From Desmodesmus armatus (taxonomy: Eukaryota; Chlorophyta; Chlorophyceae; Sphaeropleales; Scenedesmaceae): 64,000 bases of DNA. The DNA lies in contig VIIQ02000644.1 of assembly GCA_007449985.2 (NCBI GenBank), positions 186,001 to 250,000 on the forward strand, written 5' to 3'. The notes under the pieces were generated by a model, which worked only from the letters and a program-made list of their open reading frames with translations, was not told the origin of the DNA and did no database searches. Both the position numbers and the translations under genes were made by a program. Below are positions 23,396-34,411 of the stretch, piece after piece (positions within the stretch are counted from its first letter, which is position 1; the number at the start of each line of letters is the position of its first letter).

Positions 23396-24975
23396 GTTGG
23401 GCAGCAACCAAGGTGAGTGGGGCACCTTTGGCGATATCATATCGTACGCATGCTGTAGTATAGCACCACTGGTGCTCAGTGAGCTGATTGAAGTGATAAC
23501 TGGACGCTCGGCACAAGTCAATAGATGAAGTCCTTGCATTACTGAATGGTACTGACCGGTCAGCGTATGCAAGTGTGTGGCAACCGGTGGCATCATGATG
23601 CCAGCGGTGCAGTGGTATATTGTTCAAGCAAAGCTTGTTGAGGTGTCAGTACGCAAGCCTTGGCGTCAGTTGGCAAGCCTTGGCCAAGCCATGGGTTGTT
23701 CAGCAAGTTAACAATTCCTATCAGAGCAGATGGTGTCAGCAGGAGTATGTCACATGCAGCGCCTGCATTTCAAAAAAGCCCTTGGGTGCATCGATATCAA
23801 ATTGTGCGCGCTCCTGAACAACCTGATGACGTGATGCATTTGCCCCCTGGAATGCTATCAGCCTGATGATGATTAGTTCTGTCAGTTGCTATGCAAACAA
23901 TGTGTTTGTTTGCGGCAAGCTGCTTGCAACAGTGCTTATTGGCAATGAGCAACACCTTTGAAATATTGCAGACGGAATTTGTGTGAAGAGGAGAAGCTGC
24001 GCATTGTTAATGTTGCTGGTGGTCACCGACAGAACCTTAGCTGTACATGTTGCTACTTGTCTGTTGCTTTTCTGCTGCAGAAGGGGGTCCCCGTCGAGAA
24101 GCTAGTCCTCCACCACGAGTGGCGCAGAATGCTCTGAGCGCCCGCAGTGAGTCATACCTGGGACTGGCGCAGCTCAGTCAAGTTGCAATTCGACAGTGCA
24201 ACCCATGTTGACATCAAGCCGACTTGTCCTGCTTTGCTTTTGGGCAGCAATTATGTGGCATGGCACACAATGCGTGAATCATTCAATGATTGGCTCGGCA
24301 GAGGCTCAGCAGAACAACAATGCAGAGTGCATCATGTGCTTGCCACGCCTGGCATGCAATTGCCAAGCCATAACCCTTGCTGTGCAGCAAAATGTTCAAT
24401 CCATGTGATCAATTTTCAAACTACAGGCACTACTAGCAGTGCCAACATGGCAAAATGTTGACGTTGACTGCTGCTTGCAGTGCGAGAGCGCCACATCAGA
24501 CAACAGCGGCTCAAACATGGATGGGATGCACGCAGTGGTGAGTAATGGCGGCCTCCCTGCATGACAGAATTGTGGGGCCCCCACGGTGAACATCAGCTCA
24601 AAAGGTGTTTGAGGTTGAAGGCCATGGCCATGCATGATTTTATGGTCCAACGTTGCACATTATGCCCCAGGCAGGACGTTAGCATTTGATATCGCATGTG
24701 GCGAGCCGTCCTCGACAGCTGTAGATGCGAGGCCAGTGGGAGACATCCTACGGCTTTGGGATACAAGCTTGACGGGTTGCGTCCGTTTTCCCCTTCTCAT
24801 AGCATGTGTACTGATTCTGACCCATTGCAAGCGAACCTGTGGCTGACTTGCAGGTTGTAGCTGTGATAGGTCGCAATCAATGCATGGCAGTTTTCATGTG
24901 CACCAGTGAAACACTCAGCCTGACGTGACGTTGACCATGTTCATGTGGCTTTCCTTCACAGACGCGCCCTACTGA
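20429..24975 (+). CDS. Unrecognised algal protein, paralogue 1 of a tandem pair
   Basis: I do not recognise this family. Exons fixed by comparing both copies: 20429-21022, 21460-21609, 21963-22104, 22741-23412, 24081-24146, 24481-24537, 24962-24975; about 564 residues. After a Pro/Ala-rich N-terminus comes a block PYSNYVWSNT...FLCTDLSWPAGGCPVRVSVV, then poly-Gln, VYGPYDAVL and PYLACN. Next come HFRLHIQPGKPDKSIKGDSS with RVGEGMGLQVFPKS, ERIRIDLPKVLICSQLPAD, and HDRLIGLWPDTKL...YKLTVTLE. A long Ala tract is followed by a basic tail RERHIRQQRLKHGW and final DAPY. The alternating hydrophobic pattern suggests beta-rich domains. I see no signal peptide, membrane helix or catalytic motif. The start is the ATG in GCACACATG, conserved in both copies just after an acceptor; a further 5' exon is possible. 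Confidence 0.75.
20824..20875 (+). repeat. CAG tract coding poly-Gln in paralogue 1
   Basis: About 17 CAG units in the first coding exon. The same position in paralogue 2 (27171-27240) has about 23, so the tract predates the duplication and has changed length. Confidence 0.92.
22612..22690 (+). repeat. Dispersed repeat copy 2 (TAACTG-ended)
   Basis: Inverted relative to 15347-15424. It lies in intron 4 of paralogue 1, near simple ACAGTAACAGTAATAG repeats at 22290-22370. Paralogue 2 appears to lack it at the matching place, which would put the insertion after the duplication. Confidence 0.7.
22967..23038 (+). repeat. CAG tract coding poly-Ala in paralogue 1
   Basis: About 24 GCA codons in exon 5. 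Paralogue 2 has only short, interrupted Ala runs at the matching place. Confidence 0.92.
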
Positions 24976-26654
24976 GCATCCTACGACATGAGAGCCGCCG
25001 CCGCGCACTGTGCAGCGCACCTGAGCTGCTGTGGGAGCTGCTGAAGCAGTCCAGTCACAGTCCAGTGAAGGTGCCTTCACAGCCTCAGGCCGGCAGGCTG
25101 CCGGCAGAGGAGGTGGCTGCTACTACTACCACTGCTCAGCTCAGTAGTAGGCTACTACCACTCTACCATCGCTACCACTACTAGGCTACTACCACTCTAC
25201 CATCGCTACCACTACTTTACTGGATCAGGGCCCCTGCGAGGGCCTCGCCTGATCCCCTGCACGAGACATACAAGGCTCATAGGACAGCTTGATGCTCATG
25301 CCATGGGCTGCCAAGTGGTCACGGACGAGCAGCTCACCGTGAGCACAGTGTGCAGGCTCATCGGCATGCTTGGGTACTGCCTATGGTGGGCTAGGCATCA
25401 AGGAGGCACCAACAGCATCATTACTGGGCATGGCGTGGTCAACCGTTGTTGAACAGGATCAATGGTTGACTTTTGCTCATAGGTCGCTACTGTGTATGTC
25501 ATCAACAATGTCTGCACAGGTGTAGTAGTTGCCACAGTGTCGGTCAGCGTGGCCTTGATGCGGTGTAAGTGTTGGAAGGGTTGGAATAGCAGCTGGCAGT
25601 TCCCTAGGAGTCCAGGCCTGGTCCAAACAGCCACAGCAGCACCAAAGCAGGGATGCAATAGTAAGTTTCATAAGTAGGGGTGAAATAGTAGGTTTTCATG
25701 AGTGGTGCTGGGCCACAGATCAGGAGGCGCCCCTGTTTTTTTTTGAACGCCCAGCTGGCCCTTGTATATGTTTTTATGGACGCCCAGCTGGGGTATCTCA
25801 GCCCGTCGGTCACAAGCCTGCGACCTGCAGGACCGTCAATTTGTAACTGATATGAGTATTCACAACTCATCGCTGCCAGTTCGCGCCCAACTCGTTTGCG
25901 AGCGCCTTCACGGCGCAGGTCGTGCGAGCCATGCAAGCCGTTCGGCTGTCAAATAGTTATACACGCCGGTGCGATGCCTTCATTTACATCACACGCAGTA
26001 CCTAGTAACCAGGGTCCGAGCTTCGTGCTTTAACATCGTCGACGACGGGACGTCCCGACACAGAAAACTCGGATAAGGACGCTGAGTGCGACCACCTGAA
26101 GCAAGCAGTTACAGCCGCGGCACACATACTTTATGTGTGCTCGTACAACACCTGGTTACACGACACGGAGCCACATTTTACGCTCGCGTGCATTGCAACC
26201 GACCCTCGGATCCTCGGACGACTGATGACAGTCTGTGACCAATGCACCCGACCAGGCTGCGCCCTTCATACTGCTGCAATGTTGTAGGACGTGTACGAAA
26301 ACTTGTGTTTTGACTCGCGTGCTCTTGAAACTGCTGCTACGAGGCTCTTCAAAACATTGGGGTGGGCGGCAGCTAAAACAGCAACAGCAGCAGTTGCAGC
26401 TGTGGTAGCTCCGCACACGACACGGCAAGCTGAGGGCACAACCGGTTGAAACTCTCGACTCTCAAACGTTTGAGTGAACAGGGTCACAAGGTGAGCATGT
26501 CTCTGGTGCTGACTCCCAACATCCACTGACCCTCACGTGAGCAGGGACCTTTGCAACTGCATGCTGCACTTATGCTGGCAAGCTGTATGCCGTTTGTGCA
26601 TTTCTGCATCGCCTACATTGCAGACTGTACTGCTTTCCCTGGATGCAGGCACAC

Positions 26655-27169
26655 ATGGGACAGGGCCTCTTCAAACCTGCAGCAAGTCCTGATCAGCGCT
26701 CACAGCGCAGCAATCAATCAGCCGCTGATTTTCAGGGTGGATCGACCCCTGGGACAGAAGACACTGTCTACTATAGCTGTGACAGCTCCAGCTTTGATGT
26801 TGACGATGAAGATGATGCTGTGGTGGAGTCAGCTAGGCGCACGCTAACCGTGCCAGCAAGCAGGAGAAGGAGAACTGCAGGCCAGCCACCAGCAGAGCCA
26901 GCAGCAACACCAGCAGCAGCACCAGCAGCAGCCCTGACAGCTTTAGGCCTGCGCCCTCAGACGTGCTTGCATAAGCCATACTCCAATTATGTGCGCAGCA
27001 ACACAGGAGTGGTCCATGGCGGTCTCGTCGTTTCTAAATGGTTGTGCACGGACTTTGACTGTCCAGAGGGAGGGTGCCCAGTGCGGGTGTCAGTGGTGCG
27101 GCACGGGGTGCCTCTGGATATGGCAAAGTACAGATCTCTCATGCAGCCGCACCTACAACCCAATACAAC

Positions 27170-27241
<72 letters not shown>

Positions 27242-30200
27242 GCCGCAGCAGCCGCCGCAGCCGGGTGAGCAGATTTATGGGCCATACGAGGCTTTACTGA
27301 AACCCAGGACAGGTGACGGCCAAAAGGTTCTCAACGACCTCCGCCATGGTGTTGACCTTGCGCCATATTTGGCACGCAACACGCCCAATAAACACACTGT
27401 GGTGCTACAGGAGCGGGTGAGCTTGCCGCAAGTGACATGTGACTTGCCGTAATTATAATATTATGATAATTACAAATAAAATATTAAGTCTGTTGACCAG
27501 AGTCTGTTGGTGTTCAGGTTACCTACATACCATACTGGCAATGTGCATGGCGACCACCCAGTGTCATGTAGCCATCATGATTGCAATGCACGGTGCATAC
27601 AAGTGCACCAACATCACTACGCCCATCGGCACTTCATAACGATCAAACACAGTTGAATGTGGCTTCAGTGGTGCATGATGGCTCTTGCTATCCCCAACGG
27701 CCAGTCGGCACTACCAGTGGCAGTGACAGGCCTACTGTCAGCATGTAACTCGTGCAGATGCCCCCGATGACACCGACTTCTCTGCTTTTCTCTTCTCGTA
27801 TTCTTTCTGCTTTTTTGTGTGTTTGTTTTGCCTGCAGGTGTATGATGCTGACAGCACGCCTCACTTCAGGCTGCATATCCAGCAAGGCAGCCCAGACAAG
27901 AGCATCAAGGGTGACAGCTCGGTGATCAGTCGCGTTGGTGAGGGCATGGGACTACAGATCTTTCCCAAGAGCGTGGCGGAGGTCGCAGTGCAGGTGGGTG
28001 TCAACCTTGTGACCCGCCGTTGGCTTTGCACCGTGCAAAGTGCGGCGGCCGCAGTCTGGGCGTGACTAGCCATCATAGTGACTCAGTCGTAAGTTACGGC
28101 TGACTTGCTGCATGCTGCACGGTGTGTGACACAGTGTAGGGGCAACATTACGCAGCAGCAGCGTGACACAGTGGGTGGCCCTGCTGGGTAGTGGCACTAC
28201 CAGCCACTGGTGAGGCAACTTGGTGGACAAGAAGCAAGACAAGAAAATCGTCTGTTCTGAGAAGCAATATGCTAGCTTGTTGCCTGAGCCTAGTAGTAAT
28301 TAGTTGAGCTGCCAGCTATAGTTGCTGCCGTATCATTTGCCACGCGCCTGCTCAGCATCATGTGATGTTGGACTGCCATGCAGGGGGCAGCGATCACCCT
28401 CCAGACATACAAGTCCACCAAGCGCATACGCATTGAGCTGCCCAAGGTGCTGGTGTGCTCACAGCTGCCTGCTGATGCTGACTACCCTGTCAACTGCACG
28501 TTGAAGGTGGTGGAAGCAGCTGCAGGTGTGGTGTTGAAAAGACATGAACGTACTTGATTTGTCAAGTTTTACTTCAAAGGCATGCATCAGGGGTAGTCAC
28601 TAGAAGGCTTCTGGTAGCACGCATAAACTACCATAGTATGGTGTACACCACGACGTGCGGCTTGCTGCTAGTATTGGCAGTCAACGTTGCCATGCGACTT
28701 CAGGCTTGGACACAATATTCTGCCTAGATATTATCCGATATCTGATAGAAGTGCTTCTGTGAGTGCTGACAAGTTTGGCCAGGACTCTATAAAAGCTGGC
28801 TCCGATACCTTGGAGTGGCATCCCGGATGCACCATGTACTCTCAGACTGGCATGGGCAATGCCCCATTGCAAGGCAGGGTGAAGGGTGTACGGTCACCTT
28901 ATGTTGAACGTTGAGACATGTACCACCATGGCTTTGACATGCAGTACAGCAATACCTGGTTGACCAGGAGTGTGTTGCATACCTGCAGGTCATGAGCGCC
29001 TCATCGGGCTGTGGCCGGACACGAAGCTCATCACCATAGGTGCAGGGCGAGTGTGCTGGGAGGCAGACCCGTCACATGCCTTGAGCGATTACACGGGCCG
29101 CTGTATCGCCAGCATCGCCCTGCAGGAGGGGCCTGGGGAGGATTACCAGCTCACAGTCAGGCTCGAGGCAGCAGCAGCAGCAGCAGCAGCAGTACTGCAG
29201 CCTGCGACACCGGCAGCAATGGCAACAGCAGCAGCAGGAGCAGGAGCGGCAGCTGGCGTGCTCGGCACAGCTTTGCCAGCTGCAGCAGCCACCACAGCAG
29301 TCGCAGCAGCAGCCCGTCGGCCGGCAGTGCGTACCCCGCACAGGAAGGTAAGGCCCGGGGTGTTGTTGACAGTGAAAGCAGGGCCAAAACCATAGTCAGC
29401 AATGATGAGCAGCTTTGATTGATCTTTAGGTCAATAATACTTTTGAAGTGATGCCATTTTGTGTGCAGCTGACGGATCACGCCCCACCATGTTCCCATAA
29501 CTCTTGACTGAAAGGCTCAATGGGCAAGGACAAGCCCGGCCCGGGGTTTAGGCTAAACCCGGGGTTGCAGAATGGGTTGTGGAATGTGTCGTTACTCCTC
29601 ACTCCGCCCCCATTAACTGCCTAGCAGTACTCACACAAGACTCAACGCCACCATTCATGAACCAGCTTCACAAGCCGGCCAGGCTGACATGAGGATCTTC
29701 CATCATGTACCGTGGCAGGGTCAGACGCCCACAGGGGCCGCCCCAGGCACGCCGGCGCCCACGACTGGGGCAGGCACAAGTCAGGTGACCCGCAAGCGCA
29801 AGCGCAAAGCAGGCTCCGGCGCTCTTCCGGGTGGCAACAGTGGGCCCCCTCCATCTCGGCTGAGAGGGGCCGAGCCAGCAGCAGCAGCAGCGGCGGCAAC
29901 GGCGGTGGGCACCACCCAAGGTGAGCGGGGCACCTTTGGTGAAGCCGTGACGGCACCACTGAGCAGGTTAGGGTGATAATTGGACGCTCCGAGCCGAGTC
30001 AGTGCATGTTATGCAACTGAGTTGTGCGAGCATCAAATAGCACTACATTGATTATAATTGAAGCCAATCCAGTGAGTGATCAATCCATTTTTTTTCTGTC
30101 AGGCACAACAAGTGTTGCTGTGCAAGAACTACTTAGTAATCTGTTTGTTTGCGAAAAGCTGCTGCAAACAAACAGTGCTCATTGATTGAAAACGATCTGC

Positions 30201-31224
30201 CTGTGAAGTCACTGAGAAGCTGCACATTTGACGCTGGTGGTCACCAAGAGAGCCTCACCGGTTGGTGTTGTCACTTGTCTGTGCTGATCTGTTGCAGACC
30301 CTGCGGCAGGGACTCCACTACTGAGTACTCTGAGAACCCGGAGTGAGTCATTATGACCGTCGTCCCAATTATCACTGATTTATGTGATAAAAGAGCATCA
30401 CATGCTCGACTCAGTCGAGTAGAATGTTGATAGTGACACCCTGTTGACATCAAGCCGACTTGTCCTGCTTTGCTCTTTGGGCAGCAATCATGTGGCAGTG
30501 CACACCAACTGTGTTGATTCTTAGCAGAACAACACTGTTGTCAACAGTGTTGATATGCAGTGCAGCTTGTGCTTGCCACGCCTGGCATGCTGTTGCCAAG
30601 CCATGTCCATTGCTGTGTTCAAACTGTCCGGAGTGCCAACATGACAAAACGCTTCGTGTTGATTGCCGCTTGCAGCTCGGGATCGTCACATCATGCAAAA
30701 TCTGCGGAGATATGGACGGGCTCCCCCTCCATACTGCAGTGAAGGCGATGGTGAGCAACGGCGGCTACATTGATGCATGCAACATATGTTGAAGTGTTCC
30801 TTGCATGACACAATTGTGGGGGTGAACATCAGCTCAATGCTTTTGAGGTTGTGGGCCATGCATACTGTCATGTTCCTGCATTGCACTCCATTCCTGCCGT
30901 AGCCCTTGATCATGCATGTGATGAGCGTCATCCTTAACGCCTCAACGCCGTTGATACCGACCGTATGATGCAAGGGCCAGCGGCAGAAATCCCATGGTCA
31001 GGATACAAGGGGGTGTATCTGTATTGTTCTTTCTTTTCCTGCTCTTCCTTACATGTACATGTATCATGTATACTGCCTGCAACTCAAATTGCAAGCGGAC
31101 ATGCGGCTGCACATTGAGGCTGTGCTAGCAATGTCTCAAGTGCGCCAGTGAAGCACTGCTGAGTCGGCGTGACGTCACACTGACCCTGCTTGCGTGGCTT
31201 TCCTTCACAGACGCGCCGTACTGA
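26655..31224 (+). CDS. Unrecognised algal protein, paralogue 2 of a tandem pair
   Basis: Exons: 26655-27416, 27838-27993, 28384-28525, 28989-29347, 29719-29920, 30298-30342, 30676-30750, 31211-31224; about 584 residues. Domain order matches paralogue 1: PYSNYVRSNT, CPEGGCPVRVSVV, poly-Gln, IYGPYEALL, HFRLHIQQG with RVGEGMGLQIFPKS, RIRIELPKVLVCSQLPAD, HERLIGLWPDTKL, TRKRKRKAG, RLRGAE, RDRHIMQNLRRYGRAPP and final DAPY. It differs by an acidic N-terminal stretch (DVDDEDDAVV), by much less Ala, and by an extra intron (29348-29718) inside the region that is one exon in paralogue 1. Every other junction keeps its phase, and the stop codon is in the same place, so both copies seem under selection. 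Function is unknown. Confidence 0.75.
27171..27240 (+). repeat. CAG tract coding poly-Gln in paralogue 2
   Basis: About 23 uninterrupted CAG codons followed by CCG/CAG codons (PPQQPPQP). Confidence 0.92.
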
Positions 31225-32439
31225 GCATTCTGCGACATGAGAGCTGCAGCAGCGAAACACACTTGGTGCCTGGCGGCCAGGCCGCGGCCGCTGGAGGGAG
31301 CTGTTGAAGCAATCCAGTGTGAAGGGGCTTTTTCACTTTGCGGGCAGGCGAGGCGGCTGCCAAGTGGTCACAGACGAGCAGCTCACTGAGCTGACTGCAC
31401 AGAGTGCAAGCTCATCGCCATGCTGGGACTGCTATGCCATAGTTGGCTAGGCATATGCAGTTTGATGCATTCAAGACTCTTGAATGGCCGGCGGCATCAA
31501 CAACATACACTCAGCATGGCCCATACGATCTTGAGGTCGCACCTGTGGATGTCATTGTCAATGAGCGCGCGGGCAAAGACGCAAAATACAATGTGGTGTG
31601 GCTGTCCTTCACAATGCGCTGAGCCGGCAGCTAGCAGAAACGTAAGTCCCACCCCAGCCTGCCAAGCCGGGTCTGGCATCGGCTGGTGTAGTGAACTCTT
31701 GAACTGGGTCATGTTTCACACCTATCTGTGACTGCTGTGAGAATGGTTGTACGCATTCACCAAACTGCCCGCCTTCCGCTTGCATGACCGAGCAAACCAG
31801 ATGCACCAGCTGGGGGTGAATGCGCGCAGATGTAAGGGTGTCTGCAGTGTCGAGCGGCGGCAAATATGTGCTGGACTGCCTGAGCCAACTGCATCAATAG
31901 TGTTCATGGCCCTTCCATCTGGAGCTTGCGCCACATCCTACTGCACATACGTTAAGTTACAAGGGAAACAGATCTACAGACGGCTCCAGCCAGGGCAATT
32001 CTGGGCCTTTCGGGGTTTAGGGTTTGTCCCACGGTCGAGGAGTGGTGCTGGGTCCTAAGTAGGATTGAAGGACCAGTTCCGAAAGCAGGGCTCCCTTCCG
32101 TTCGCATACCCGTCGAAGTAAGGGACAGGCAGCCCAGTTTCCGTCCCCTACGTAACTTTGATGCCAGCATGCATCATCTGCTGTTGTCATGTGATTAGTG
32201 CATAGCACAGCTGCCCAGTTGGTATCTTCTATATGTCTTTTATTCCTTGCTGGACCTGTTAGCCCCCCACCCCACCCCCCCACCCCCCACCCCCTTGCCC
32301 CAGGGCTGCGACCACTCTCTCGTGTTGCTGCACTCCAGTCCATCTTCAAACACTTGCTGGTCCTGTAAGGCAGGGGGGCTAGCCGCCCCCCTTGCCCCCC
32401 GCTATTACTGCCTGTGTTGCTGCACAACTTTGATTCATG

Positions 32440-32595
32440 CACTTGCTGGACCTGTAAGGCAGGGGGGCTGTCTGCCCCCCTGGACCCCCGCCGGCATTGA
32501 CTGTCGGCATTGCCTCTCTTGCAGCACAACAGCAGTACTGGTGGCGGGGGTCCAGGGGGGCAGACAGCCCCCCTGCCTTACAGGTCTAGCAAGTG
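32440..32595. repeat. Inverted repeat, 53-bp arms, one mismatch
   Basis: The left arm 32440-32492 begins CACTTGCTGGACCTGTAAGG; the right arm 32543-32595 is its reverse complement except one C/T change. The 50-bp loop contains CTCTCTTGCAGCACAACAGC. Partial extra copies flank it: a left-arm relative at 32350-32401 and a near-identical loop-plus-right-arm piece at 32613-32684. GGGGGGCT...GCCCCCC sub-hairpins lie within each arm. Confidence 0.9.
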
Positions 32596-34169
32596 TATGT
32601 GTGTGGTGCTGCTGCCTCTCTTGCAGCACAACAGCAGTACTGGTGGCGGGGGTCCAGGGGGGCAGACAGCCCCCCTGCCTTGCAGCTTCATGTTGTGCTT
32701 AAACCGAAGGCAGTGTCTTGTAGGTGATTTCAAGAAAGCATCGAAAACGACCTTCGATCTGTCGACATACCCAGTAGATCACCATCACCACGCGGCCTGC
32801 CCGCGGCCATGCTACAGTCTGCGCTAGACAACGAAATACGCCCCTGATACTTTTTTAATTCATCTTCGATGTGTATTTGCAGTGCCTTCCTCGCATTCAT
32901 GTGCAATTCGACATCCACAAGAGGCTACGGCCTTTGCCATCCGGCCTGCTCCGACCGTGCTGCAGGCCGATAGTGCGAACTAGCTTGACATACATCCATA
33001 CAACCAGTTAAGTGCTCAAAGACCACAGCTGTCGCCGCACTTTTTCGAAAGAAACGGCATTACACATTTATTACACATTTATTACTCATTTTGTTACACT
33101 TTTGCTCGGGCCACAGGCTCTCCGAAGGATTCTCCTTCTCCGAGGATACAATTCTATTGCAGTTGTCATGCTGCAGTCCACAGTACGCTCAGTTCACTTC
33201 ATTGGTGCCGTAGCACATCGATCCATCCTTGTCGGACGATTTCAGCGACATGCCGGATTCACCCATGCATGATGACGGAATGAAAACAATTGACCAGATT
33301 CAGTGCAGACGACATTGGGGGAGCTCGCCATGCAGACTCACAGGCCCCACAGGACGATAGCATGGAGGACGGTACCGGTTGTGCTGACGCGGACAGGGAT
33401 GGCAGGAGTGGGGCCCTATGTGATCGTTTCATAGATCAGTTCCTACGCCTTCCGCATGAGGATAACATGCTTGTTTTAATGCATTTGCCTGTCCCCATCG
33501 GCGATGAGCCTGCACACGCACCCGCCCCCCTCAGCCCTCGATCTCTCCCATGCAGCAGCCGGTTGCGCCCATGCAGCGCCCCGCAGAGCGCGCAATCCCA
33601 CCCCCAGGGCCTAATTGTGACGGCAGCACTAACTGGACATTCAGTCTATCGCGTCCGCGTGCAGAAGTGGCTCACCTGTGCTGCTGCAGCAGCAGCTGTA
33701 CCAGATTGCCATTACCCAAAGGCACATCTCATGCTGCACCTGGGAGATGCTTGTAACCTGTTCGGCCTCGTTACTTATCACTTATGTGTGGGTTGTCCCA
33801 TCCATGCACGCTCGTTCAAGCAGTGCCACCAGCATCTACGGTAGTTTACCCCCCCCCCCCCCCCGGGTTCGCAACAACACTGCACATGCACAGCAAAGCC
33901 TGTGCGTGCTATTCCCCCATACCTTTTTTTATTTTTGTCATGGGAGCCTTGTTTTTGGTTTTTATGTCGACAACAAACAGCACAGAATATTATTTTTATT
34001 TTCCGTCTCTCAATGAGGCCCTTAAATATATAGGCCCTTCAAAAATAGGCCCTTAAATATATGAGGAGTGTATCAATGTCAATGCACTGTATCAACACGG
34101 ACTACCGTAGTCAGTGTGTTGCATGCGACTGATTACAAATTCTTGATGAGTGTTTACTTATTCATCGTA

Positions 34170-34310
34170 TGCACATGTTTGCAGCGGCTGTAGTATTTGC
34201 CGCAGTGTTTGTCAAGGTTGCCTGGTTGTGGTCCAAGTGTTGGACTGTTGGAAGAGCAGCTAGCAGTGCTTCTAGGAGTCCAGGCCAGATCAAAACAGCC
34301 ACGACTGCTG
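34170..34310 (+). repeat. Third copy of the paralogue downstream flank
   Basis: Matches 25495-25650, sharing GTAGTATTTGCCGCAGTGT-like, GTGTTGGA and AGGAGTCCAGGCC segments. The retrotransposon insertion site (34407-34411) lies about 100 bp further on. Confidence 0.7.
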
Positions 34311-34411
34311 GCACCACCACGAGCTCATTGGGGGGTGCGATTGTAGGTGTTGAGATGATGTGCAAAGAGTGCAGCGCTGCTGCACATTTGTGCAGTTTTG
34401 GCGGCTTTAGG

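Larger units (their letters stand above)
19480..25690 (+). repeat. Segmental duplication, unit 1
   Basis: This block and 25700-31500 share flanks, upstream region, all exons in order and downstream region, with many substitutions and indels. The shared sequence starts at CTGGGCCAC, which here overlaps the last codons of TRM13. It continues through CGCCCAGCTGGGGTA and TCATCGCTGCCAGTTCG into the paralogous gene, and past its stop through CTGCCAAGTGGTCAC at 25309 and 31361. Boundaries are approximate. Confidence 0.85.
25700..31500 (+). repeat. Segmental duplication, unit 2
   Basis: Second copy of 19480-25690. It carries the complete paralogue 2. At its left edge the sequence is again CTGGGCCAC followed by ATCAGGAGGC, as at the TRM13 end of unit 1, but there is no TRM13 exon here. 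Bases 25495-25650, in the downstream flank of unit 1, recur a third time at 34170-34310. Confidence 0.85.
31225..34411. other. Repeat-rich region between paralogue 2 and the retrotransposon
   Basis: No complete gene was recognised. A short coding-like stretch at 31458-31622 (start MQFDAFKTLEWPAAS, end VVWLSFTMR) resembles nothing I can name. A 184-codon frame at 33290-33844 includes CDRFIDQFLRLPHEDNMLVLMHLP and may be a Gag-like remnant of another retroelement. An inverted-repeat cluster occupies 32240-32690. A run of about 16 C lies at 33848-33864. Bases 34170-34310 are a third copy of the flank found at 25495-25650. Confidence 0.45.

Noticed and set aside
32240..32690. CRISPR-like array
   Set aside because: The repeats are inverted and unevenly spaced with no unique spacers, and the genome is clearly a eukaryotic nuclear one.
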